The translations under genes and the position numbers were made by a program. Below the pieces are notes generated by a model. The model was given only the letters and a program-made list of their open reading frames with translations. It was not told the origin of the DNA and searched no databases. This document shows positions 24,025 through 32,721 of a stretch of 64,000 bases of DNA, one piece after another; the first letter of the stretch is position 1, and the number at the start of each line of letters is the position of its first letter. The stretch is from Kappaphycus alvarezii (Eukaryota; Rhodophyta; Florideophyceae; Gigartinales; Solieriaceae), in contig NADL03000459.1 of the NCBI GenBank assembly GCA_002205965.3, positions 1,798,001 through 1,862,000 of the forward strand. The letters run 5' to 3'.

Positions 24025-24299
24025 GAGAACAAGCGACGACTTGAGGAGCAGAGACAGCAGCGATGGCGACCAAAGTCGAAGGTTATATAGCCCTGTTCAA
24101 CGGGTTGCCTTCGCACTTGCGCAAGTACTTGAACACGAGAACCTTACCAGACAGACACGTTGGCTCAGCGTTGGTGTACTTATGACAGACTGCTTAGAGT
24201 AGGAAGCAGCCCGTCACGCGTGACTTGCTTGGGGTGGTGGAAGGCAAGCACGTTGAAGCCTCTCGATACATTCACCCATAATTTTCCAATCATAACACC
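24025..24299 (-). repeat. DIRS-like direct repeat A, internal/3' copy
   Basis: 275 bp, near-identical to 28,274-28,549. Contains GGTTATATAGCC (TATA-like). Confidence 0.93.
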
Positions 24300-24316
24300 G
24301 AATACAAATTTGAGAA
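24300..24316. repeat. 17-bp DIRS-end repeat, inner copy
   Basis: GAATACAAATTTGAGAA directly abuts repeat A at 24,299. Candidate B1 sequence. Confidence 0.6.
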
Positions 24317-24351
24317 TACCAAAAGAACGAAGTGATGATACGAGGGTGAGG

Positions 24352-25357
24352 TCACAACAAGTGACCGAAGAAAAAGAGAGAATCATCACACTGCATCACA
24401 CGGCCATCCAGATACGATTCGCGGAAAGTGCGAGCTGCGGACCAATCGCCCCAAATCAAGATACGATATTCTTGTACTCCAATTGCAGCACATTCTGATG
24501 CTGCACCCATTCTCAGCGAATGTGAGGACCATGACACTTGAGCGGGAGGAGAAACATTGACGCGAGAGAGACAATTCCGTAACCACACAGTGATTGTGCG
24601 AGCGCTGGTGGAAAGTCGAGCGCCAGGAAGAGCCCAGTAGTACTTGCTTTGGGATCGATTACTGCGGCGAATTGAGTCATAACGAAGAACCAAGTCCACC
24701 AGACTTTGTGGAAAGCGCGGATTTCGACCGTAGGACAGCGTGTGAGCAACTCTCTGCTGATTCTTGCGGAGTGCGATGGCGATGTTGATTGAATCCGGGC
24801 TGACAGAAATGTTGGCGAGCAGAAGGGAAACACCAGCTTCTCCCCTTTCAAAAAACACGTAACTGACCAATACAGCTGTGGCATCTCGAAGAAATTCGAT
24901 CTCGTAGAAGGCGAAGCGAGTGCGGCGTCGAAAATCTTGCGTGCGACGGAGCTTGGCAAAGCACGGCGTTCTTTGACGGATTCGGGATCAGCGAGTAATT
25001 TCCTTTCGCGATCGCTTTGTTGGAATGCGACAACTGCCAACTGGACCAACGGGGATAACGAGAGAGATTTGCCAATCCGAGAATGTGCCGTGGTGACGGC
25101 GGATAGGTAGTTCCGGACTGATACCCCGCCCACCTTGTTTTCTGTAAACAGCCAGCCGAGGTAGCGGAGAAGAGATGCTTCTGAACCATCAAACGGATCA
25201 ATTTTGTCCGTACACAGAAATGTAACCATTTCTTCCACAATATTTCGTTCGAGCGCCAAGTGTTCGGCGCCCGAGCTTTTGGCATCAGTTGAGCAATGGT
25301 TACTCCTCCAGCAGAGTTTCCGATTCCTGCGGTTGACAGTACGGACTGCTGGAGTGT
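24352..25357 (-). pseudogene. DIRS-like tyrosine recombinase, frameshifted
   Basis: Three successive minus-strand frames make up the enzyme. The N-terminal SAM-like part has NTWRSNEILWKKWLHFC (about 25,220-25,270). After a shift near 25,205 comes DPFDGSEASLLRYLGWLFTE and NKVGGVSVRNYLSAVTTAH. After a second shift near 24,915 comes FLRDATAVLVSYVFFERGEA, the region of the first catalytic Arg, then SSHSLRMGAASECAAIGV with the H-x-x-R pair, and FRESYLD with the likely nucleophilic Tyr, just before the stop at 24,352. Family role: integrates the circular cDNA by site-specific recombination. The catalytic residues survive but the frame does not. Confidence 0.8.
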
Positions 25358-26300
25358 TACAGCGAGCGGAAGTGACGATGCTTCTTTCTCGAGATTTTCC
25401 AAACGGCGAGTTTCCACGGCGGAGCGGGCATTGTCTTGGGTGCCCAGACTGGTGGAAGATAAAGATTTTCGGCGTCGAAAAGATGCGGGCTTGTCAAATG
25501 TAGCAAGCGAGTGAACCATTGCTGCGCGGGCCAATATGGCGTGACCAATATTCCGGTGGCTTTTTCTCGACAGATCTTGGTAACGACGAGAGGGATCAAT
25601 TTGAGCGGCGGATTCCAGAAGTTGATTTCCTGACTCCAATCTTGCGTGAGAGCGTCTATGGCAAGGGATCCGGGACACGCATGCTCGCTGTTGAAGCGCG
25701 GGCAAACCTTGTTCAAACTGTCTGCGAAGCGGTCCATTGTGGGGGATACCTTGCGCAAGAGGGGTCTCAGCGGTTCCAGATTGATCCTCCAATCGTCCAT
25801 TGTATGCAGGCGAGATAGCCTGTCGGCGAATCGGTTCACAGCGGACGGGAGGTAATGAGATTCGATGGATATCCCGAGACGAGTAAGCAATCGGTGTAAC
25901 ACTCGGAGCTCTCTCATGAGCGGTTTGGACTTCGTCTTCATAGCGTTCAAAATTGATACGACCGTTTGATTGTCCTCCCAGATTTGAGGTGGGTTCCAGA
26001 GCGTAACATCCTTGCAAACGATCTGATGTTGTCCGTGACTGCGCGTAATTCCAGGAATGTGATTGGCTTCACGCGAAGTACTGGGTTCCAAAGTCCTCGA
26101 GCTTCCCACGTACCTTGTGCCCCGGCCGAAGATCCGATCCTAAAGTCCCTCCCTGACCGATGGAGGTCGATGCGTCTGAGTGCATCGCCAGAGTAGGGAT
26201 GGGGCTAATATTGGCCGTTCTGGCGGGCTTACAGGAAGGTCCCGCCAAAACCGGAGGTCCGAATAGCTGCGTGTAGCAGCCGAACTCTTTTCCCTGACTT
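25357..26300 (-). pseudogene. DIRS-like RNase H region
   Basis: The start near 26,150-26,200 has LAMHSDASTSIGQGG (first acidic residue). After a frame change come ARGLWNPVLRVKPITFLELR (Glu) and WEDNQTVVSILNAM (Asp), then NRFADRLSR, which is the usual end of the DIRS RNase H. A WNPPLKLIPLVVTKI and PYWPAQQWF segment follows, seen in DIRS-type polyproteins between RNase H and recombinase. At least one frameshift lies near 26,110-26,150. In an intact element it removes template RNA. Confidence 0.78.
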
Positions 26301-26311
26301 GGTCTTGAGTT

Positions 26312-27230
26312 TCAGGGAGTCGTACAGCGAGCGGGTGTAAAATCGAGCGAGGGCATTGCGAGAGAACAAGACACTGCTACTCCTGTGAAGTGGCGTAACA
26401 GCTGGACGTCGACCAGGCGGCGGTTCCGGCGAGATTGGCGTAACAATTGCTGGGCAATTCCACGAAGTTTTTCCATTCGACGAGCCGAAATACCAAAAAC
26501 CATACGCGAAGTGTCCAAGATGAAACCCAAATGCTCGATACGGCGAGTACCAGTCCAGTTTCCTTTGTCCTCCTTGCGTTGCAGCCCGCAAGAGGCTAAC
26601 AGATGATCGATTTGTTGACGAGCCTTTCGTAGGCGAGAGCGGCTTCTTACAGCGATTAGGAAGTCGTCCATGTAAGGGTGAATTCGCAGACGGTAGTGCT
26701 GGCGAATGTATCGGACGAACGGGCGCATAAACTTGACGAAATATGCGGGTGAAAGTTTCCAGCCGAACGGTAGGGCAATACATCGAAAATACCGGTTGTC
26801 CACCTTGAAAAGGAACCAGTTCCGGATATCGGGGTGTAACCGGAAGTGGTGGTACCCCTTCGCGATGTCGAAGGAAAACATGAAATCTGCTTGTTTGAGT
26901 TCCAGAGCGAATCCTTCTAACGTTTCCATCTTGACCGGCACGTCTCTGAACAACGTCGATTGACGAGAGAGGTTGACAACCAATCGTTGCTTACCTCCAG
27001 ATACTGCTACGAAAGCATTGGATATTGGGTATCCTTGGCGGTGTAACTTGAGAGCCGTGGCGGGTGAGATTTCCTCGTAGGTCTTCCGATGTAAGGCGTC
27101 CGCGATAGCCGAGTCGAAGAACTCCCTGTCTTGTGGGTCGACGGGGATTTGAGGGAGTTTGAATTGAGTAAGGGAAAGGGAAGTCTGTATGGGTGCTTCG
27201 TATACTCCGAACCGAATTGCACGTACGAGG
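26312..27230 (-). pseudogene. DIRS-type reverse transcriptase
   Basis: The open frame extends from about 27,230 with no obvious ATG and includes RFGVYEAPIQTSLSLTQ, AVSGGKQRLVVNLSRQS, DFMFSFDIAKGYHHFRLHP (motif A Asp), LPFGWKLSPAYFVKFMRPFV (motif B), HPYMDDFLIAV (catalytic YMDD), and IEHLGFILDTSRMVF. These are the hallmarks of DIRS RTs, and the YMDDFL core is intact. The frame is lost near 26,385, where the sense sequence continues in another frame (LARFYTRSLYDSLK), so RT and RNase H are separated by an indel. Confidence 0.88.
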
Positions 27231-27470
27231 AATTACGACGCGTGGAGGTGTTCGGACCAATACGAAGCGGCTTTCTGAGTGTTGCGCCATAGAACGTGCG
27301 ACATAGCAGAAAGAAAAGGTCGCGGCTGCGACTGGTTGACTTGCGAGCAGGCTTGGGGTCTTGGGCGCTACCCCTTCCTTGAGGCCAGTTTTGACGCCGG
27401 TACTAGAGGAGGCCTGCTGCTTATTGAACTCCTTAGCGTAGGATTGGGAACTGAGCTCGGCGAACTTGTG

Positions 27471-28208
27471 CTAGGTGGAGCGGAAGAGTTCGGAGGAGTA
27501 ACTGAAATCGTCTTCGCGGAGGTACTTCTGCAAGAGAATGGCCTCGGACTTGCCAGATTCCAAAGCGTCGGTGAAGAAGTCGACGCGTTCCAAAACGCGA
27601 GAATAGGATGCTTGAAGAAAGTGATGAAGAACGGCGAATGCCTCGGTAGCGGCTGCGACGTCCTTAGCCACGAGGGCTTCGGTGACCTTGTGGGCTGTGG
27701 CAAGAGCGTTCTCGCAGTTTTCCCCAATGTTCCACAGGACTTCTGCTTCCCAACCGTCACGTTGGTCAGCTGACTTGATGCGACCGAATAATCCTTCCGG
27801 TTCCGGGATGAACCGATCTGCGGGGAAGGGGGCAACGGTAGACGGTTTCTTGAACTTGTTGAGCTTTCCGGTAGCGGCGTAGGCTCGACGGGTACCAAAA
27901 GTTTCGGCCACGGCTTCTGCAGAGGGCGGAGGCAAAGAGAACTGCAGGTTACTAACCTGGAACGCCTCGGTAGCGGGACGAACGACTTCGGTATCTGGTG
28001 TAGGGTTGACGGCGGCGGGGTCCGTCGGATTCTCTGCGGCACTTGCTTGGGCCACCGCGGGAGCTGCGGGGTTAGCAGATCCGGACTTCGGCTGGAGAAG
28101 GTTGATGATCTCGGAGAGTTGGCCTTCGATGCCAACAACCTTGTTCTCAAGGGTATCAAGACGAGAGTTGGCGGATGGTGCAGAAGAGGATGAGGACTCA
28201 TTAGACAT
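27471..28208 (-). CDS. DIRS-like element gag-like protein
   Basis: An uninterrupted 245-residue ORF from ATG 28,208 (MSNESSSSSAPSANSRLD) to a stop at 27,471. It starts 66 bp inside the 5' direct repeat, the position expected for the first ORF. The N-terminus is Ser-rich, then a short coiled-coil-like segment (LENKVVGIEGQLSEIINLL), then an Ala/Pro/Glu-rich linker, and a helical C-terminal half (about residues 120-240). No zinc knuckle is present. A related but broken segment occurs near 45.2-45.4 kb in the second DIRS-like element. The function as a structural RNA-binding protein is inferred from its position. Longer frames overlapping it on the same strand are shadows. Confidence 0.7.
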   Translation of the reverse strand: MSNESSSSSAPSANSRLDTLENKVVGIEGQLSEIINLLQPKSGSANPAAPAVAQASAAENPTDPAAVNPTPDTEVVRPATEAFQVSNLQFSLPPPSAEAVAETFGTRRAYAATGKLNKFKKPSTVAPFPADRFIPEPEGLFGRIKSADQRDGWEAEVLWNIGENCENALATAHKVTEALVAKDVAAATEAFAVLHHFLQASYSRVLERVDFFTDALESGKSEAILLQKYLREDDFSYSSELFRST

Positions 28209-28273
28209 GGTTGATGTGTGAAGTGTGAATGTCGACCTAGACGGTTGATTCGTCCGGAGCTGGTTCGAAGGAT

Positions 28274-28549
28274 GAGAACAAGCGACGACTTGAGGAGCAG
28301 AGACAGCAGCGATGGCGACCAAAGTCGAAGGTTATATAGCCCTGTTCAACGGGTTGCCTTCGCACTTGCGCAAGTACTTGAACACGAGAACCTTACCAGA
28401 CAGACACGTTGGCTCAGCGTTGGTGTACTTATGATAGACTGCTTAGAGTAGGAAGCAGCCCGTCACGCGTGACTTGCTTGGAGTGGTGGAAGGCAAGCAC
28501 GTTGAAGCCTCTCGATACATTCACCCATAATTTTTCCAATCATAACACC
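28274..28549 (-). repeat. DIRS-like direct repeat A, 5' copy
   Basis: 276 bp. It precedes the gag-like ORF in the transcription sense, so it is the likely promoter-bearing end; it includes a TATATA-type element near 28,334. Confidence 0.93.
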
Positions 28550-28574
28550 AAATCTTTATGGGTTGTACAATGTT

Positions 28575-28690
28575 GCACAGAAGCGTGCGGAGGGTATTCA
28601 GAAACTACGAATACGGGCGGCGTGTGGAAACCTGTCGCGCCTGCATCACTCGAAGACAAAGTAAAACAGGTTAACGAAGTCGCATGCAAT
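28575..28690 (-). repeat. Inverted-repeat arm, right
   Basis: Reverse-complement partner of 22,880-23,000. It begins only 26 bp beyond the right DIRS repeat, so the pre-insertion locus was probably a fold-back element of about half a kilobase that was then entered by the retrotransposon. Confidence 0.8.
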
Positions 28691-29254
28691 CTCCGTTACG
28701 TACAGTAAAATTAACCATTCTCGTTCACGGTTCCTGCAGGAATTTCAGGCCTAAATTTATTGAAATAATACAGTACACTAATCTTTAATTTCAGAAAATT
28801 GGAGAGGTCGCCATTCGATAACCAAACTACTGTCTGTATGATAATTTCCCAGGACACTCCGGAGTCTAAAAAATCAGCCTTATGATATCACGGATACAAT
28901 CATACTCGGAAAATATTTTGTTTGGTCATGACTTCAAATTTTGAAATTTGAAGACGTCACCACCATATGCCAGGGAAGCGAACAGGGCCGTTGCGACGCC
29001 GGACAAGATGGCCCAGCTCAATTTCTATGCCAGATGTAGCCTAGTTGTACGCTTATCGCCGGTAGAAGAGAATCTGGAGGCATTGGATGTAATGGATGGG
29101 GGAGTGGAATGAAAGTGATAGAATTTTGCAAGTGTTGGATAGAATCAGGGACAAATCCAATAGTCCTTAAATTTTAAGGAACAACATCTGACCCTGTCAC
29201 TCGAATCGCAGAGTTTGCAAGTGCTATCAAGTAAAAGAGCTCCGACATCGTATT
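28691..29254. other. Intergenic, downstream of GDH
   Basis: No gene seen. It holds the 3' side of the leftward GDH gene; no clear AATAAA-type signal could be fixed with confidence. Confidence 0.5.
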
Positions 29255-31279
29255 CTACGGCCACTGCCCTGCCCTGCGATAAGTGTCAGCAATTGCCTCG
29301 AGGGACTTCACGTACGCAGCATCACGCAGTGAGCAGCCCTTTTCCTCTGCAATCTGCAGCACTTGGGCACTTGCTGCAATCATGGTGTCCTCCAAGCCTG
29401 ACCTGACGTGGGTTTCTTCATCAGCTCCAACAACAATGTTTTCCTTTTGCTCATCAGAAAGCTTGAGTCCATTGCTTTCCAAGATATTGGCAAGGTGGCG
29501 CCCATGACTCTCCTCAAAACGCCTCGTCAGGCGACCGAGGCGCATACCGGTCATGTTCTTGGTCCACTCAACATAAGAGCACATCACCTTCAAAAGGTCG
29601 CACAAAGAAATATTCAGTTGCAATGTTAGAGCGGCTGGCTAGAAGAAGATTCGTCGTGCGTGGATGGTCTTTTGTCTCACTTACCCCCATGCTGTTTGCC
29701 AGAAGATCTGGAATGATAACAGTATCACCTCGATCGTTCAATATCTCATCAGCCTCAGCCGTGATGGGGCCATTGGCTGCTTCAGCAATAACCTTGGCCT
29801 TCACGGCGTGCACGTTGTCTGAGTGGATAACACTTTCAAGAGCGGCAGGGATGAGTATATCGCAGTCCATGGACGCAAATTGGGATTGGTCACGGATCAC
29901 AGACAGACTGGGACTGTTCTCGTTGGTGAACCCATCAATGGAGCCCTTGCTGTTGACCATATGTTTGTGCAAAGCCGAGACTGAGATTCCGCGCTTCTCA
30001 TCATGCAGAATCCCATCCCTCTCTGCAACAGCAATAATCTTTCCCCCGTCCTCGGCAACAAACTTAGCTGTCCAGTAGCCGACATTACCAAAGCCTTGCA
30101 CCACGAAGGTCTTGCCCTTGATACCTGCTGACAAATCAGTCTTGCGCAAAACGGAATCGTGGGAAAGAATAGAACGGATGGCATAAAACACGCCCAGACC
30201 TGTGGCACTCTCACGACCGCGGATGCCACCGTGGCCCACCGGTTTGCCAGTGACACAACCAGCTGTAAACATATGGCCAGGATTGAGCTGCGAGTAAGTA
30301 TCGCGGATCCAACTGAGTTACACAGAGGTTTTTGCGAAACGGGGACAGTAAAAGCCACGTAAGTTTTTCTTCAGTTCCTCAAAATCAGAATGCGGGGGAC
30401 ATTTTGCGAGCATCTTCCACTTACCTCATCTCTTGCGCTCCGGTACCATAATCCGGTGCTGGCACTGTAATACGGGACGAAAAATGTTCACGACGTGGCA
30501 AGAGCGGGCACAACATGGATAATTATGTTAGGGATGAAGGGAGGAAAACAGTTCTGGAAATCCGTAACGTGTTATATAGGGATAACTAGAGTACATACCA
30601 TCCTTGCCACTTCCAATCATATTCCTCGCATGCAGTTCGTGGGTGAACCTCCTGGTAATACGTTCAAGCTCAGCAGTCGAGTATTTGCGCCTGTCGATAC
30701 ATACACCTCCCTTTGCTCCCCCAAAGGGTACTTCAACTAATCACATGCAATTTGTACCATAGTGTGATGTTAGTAAACCAGTCATATGACGGCTGCACAA
30801 AATTTGGGCATACGAGAATGATGAGAAACGTACCAAGTGCACACTTGAGAGTCATGAGGGCAGCCAAGGCCTTGACCTCCTGCAAATTGACATCCGATGC
30901 GTATCGTATGCCGCCCTTGGTGGGCAGAATATGGGTCGAATGATGTGCTCGATATCCGGTCAACACCTCGGACGAGCCGTTATCCCTGAGAATCGGGAAC
31001 TGAAATTCGACGACTGCATTGCAGGCACGGATGATATCCATCAATCCAGGACTGACATTGGTAAGACTGGAAGCCCTATTGAAAAAATAGTCGACGGATT
31101 CCAGAAAGGTGGCGTGGTTAGAATGTGTGCCGACATCGGGTCCGGCACTTGAGTCTGCTGATAACGGATCGGAGCCCTCAGGACGGAAGCCGACAATACG
31201 GGGGCAGTTTCGTAGACTGAAAGACAGAGCTTGTGGAGCGGGCTATGTGCTGCAACGGGAAGCGGCGAAGTGCAGACAT
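29255..31279 (-). CDS. Glutamate dehydrogenase, mitochondrial-type, five exons or more
   Basis: Catalyses reversible oxidative deamination of glutamate to 2-oxoglutarate and ammonia with NAD(P). Exons (minus): 31,216-30,834; 30,736-30,599; 30,464-30,425 (40 bp); 30,312-29,685; 29,587-29,255. All four introns (30,737-30,833; 30,465-30,598; 30,313-30,424; 29,588-29,684) are GT-AG and join in frame, giving about 507 codons, the usual size. Key sites: LPTKGGIRY (substrate Lys), EVPFGGAKGG (catalytic Lys), VPAPDYGTGAQEMSW (conserved Asp), CVTGKPVGHGGIRGRESATG, the Rossmann VQGFGNVG, and IIAEAANGPIT... ending RAGQWP. It resembles animal GLUD1-type enzymes. An ATG at 31,279 opens an Arg/Ser-rich mitochondrial-presequence-like peptide (MSALRRFPLQHIARSTSS), but that frame is offset from exon 1 and meets a stop at 31,178; an indel or an unrecognised upstream intron must explain it. 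Exon 1's 5' limit is therefore uncertain. Confidence 0.9.
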
Positions 31280-31880
31280 CGTGGGCTTGGTGGTGATTTG
31301 CAAAGCCTGAGATTTCGACCAGTCAGAGAGGGGCTGGTTAAAAGTATTACTTTGGAGTGTGACCAAGTCGCAATGGTGCGATTTGATGGAAATAGGAAGT
31401 AATAGTTCCACAGGACCTTTACAATGGTGTGGCTTCCACAATTCCGCCGTAGTAAAAATGTGTGTAAGTCCACAGCATCTGGATTCCTTGGCCACGTCAG
31501 GATCGGTTTTTATCCAACCCAGCCGCCTCTCTCTCGTAATTAGGTGCGGGGACTTTCGGTGTCGAGGGTAATGCCGCTATCCCGTGCTCTGTCAACCAGT
31601 AAAAAATTACTCTAAAACAGGACTGTAACCTCTTTTTTTATTACAATAACTTTATTGATTTTGTAAAAACGTAATTCTTATTTTTCCGTAATCCCTGCAG
31701 ATTAAAATAAAATGGAATAGTTTTAAGTCAAAATCAATTTACCGACGGCAGCCAATCAGCGGGCTGTACATACACGTGGGACAGTGATTCTAGACGTCAG
31801 AACAGAAAATACACAAACGTGAAGTTACATTCAGCATTACATTTAATTTAATTTTTGAAAACGGTAAAACTCTGCAAATT

Positions 31881-31904
31881 GTACTGTACTGTACTGTACT
31901 GTAC
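31881..31904. repeat. GTACT pentamer tandem repeat
   Basis: GTACT repeated four times plus GTAC. A shorter run of the same unit is at 34,354-34,372. Both resemble the TACTGTAC palindrome motif of the region. Confidence 0.9.
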
Positions 31905-32380
31905 ACAAGAGTCCCCACAAAATGTCGTTTGGCATCATAATATGCCGTGGTCATTCTGCAATTGGGAACTGTGCTGATCATTGGCCCAAATGAAGCTCTT
32001 CATTCATGTTTTGGCAGGTATCTCCGTTCCTTCCATTGTGCAAGCCATAACAGCAATACCTTCATGATGACCCAACATCGCGAGCGATTGGCTTGGGTCT
32101 GAAATTTGCTGAAGTGGAGAGATACTTGGCCATGTTTAGCACTGTATCATCTGTAGGAATGACAACACTTGTCGTCACAGTATAAATAAACGTACCCAAT
32201 GGCAAGGACGCAACGGACTCAAATATGATACAGCAAGGAAGAATTGCTTCACGGCAATAGGGACAAGCATAGGCATTCGTCGTCATCGAGGCTCTTTCAG
32301 TATCACTTGCTTTAACAATAACTGGTGATCTTCCACACCGATCTCTTCTCCCAAAATGGCAGACTTTAGCACATGGGGAC

Positions 32381-32427
32381 ATAGAGACTGTGCAGTGTAC
32401 AGGCTCTGTACACTGCACAGTCTCTAT
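32381..32427. repeat. Perfect hairpin, 22-bp arms, 3-nt loop
   Basis: The arm 32,381-32,402 (starts ATAGAGACTGTGCAG) is the exact reverse complement of 32,406-32,427, with loop GCT. Arms end in GTACAG/CTGTAC like the dispersed palindromes. There is no adjacent gene. Confidence 0.93.
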
Positions 32428-32689
32428 CTAGGTACTGCAGAGTGATACTACTCAACCTTCACACTACTGTGCACAAGAGTGGTAACTGACAATTGTGCAA
32501 AATGTTCAACAATGGGGTCCATCACTGCAACAACAAATTGTACCGTCATGGTCCGACATAAGCACTCTTGAGATTATATGTCAACTGTGTTCACAACTCA
32601 ATTAAGTCAGCACTGCGGATAAAAAGTAGGAGTACTATCACGTGGCCTTCGACAAGGTCAGTGCCTCACTGTGAAACACGTCTGAATAC

Positions 32690-32721
32690 TTGGGACTCCA
32701 AGTAATTGGGACTCCAAGTAA
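32690..32721. repeat. 16-bp tandem duplication
   Basis: TTGGGACTCCAAGTAA occurs twice in direct succession. Confidence 0.9.

Larger units (their letters stand above)
24025..28549 (-). mobile_element. DIRS-like tyrosine-recombinase retrotransposon
   Basis: On the minus strand the order is gag-like ORF, DIRS-type RT, RNase H, then tyrosine recombinase, with no integrase or protease. Direct repeats of 275-276 bp lie at both ends (24,025-24,299; 28,274-28,549), differing by about two substitutions and one T. A 17-bp sequence GAATACAAATTTGAGAA directly follows the left repeat (24,300-24,316) and recurs at 23,232-23,248, which recalls the split A1...B1-A2-B2 repeats of PAT/Ngaro-type elements. If so, the left end is at about 23,232. 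RT, RNase H and recombinase frames are all broken, while gag is intact. Confidence 0.85.

Noticed and set aside
24848-26017. 389-codon minus-strand open frame overlapping the DIRS RNase H/recombinase
   Set aside because: Mostly a shadow frame. Only its part near 25,205-25,300 matches the recombinase N-terminus; the rest lies over RNase H coding in another phase.
27368-28201. 277-codon minus-strand frame rich in Pro/Ser/Arg
   Set aside because: Overlaps the gag-like ORF in another phase; composition is typical of a shadow.
29623-30078. 151-codon plus-strand ORF over GDH exon 4
   Set aside because: Antisense shadow of a confirmed exon.
30737-30833. Alternative acceptor for GDH exon 2 four bases further in
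   Set aside because: Using the AG at TTAG restores the expected VEVPFGGAKGG in frame; the alternative would lose the conserved acidic residue before VPFGG.
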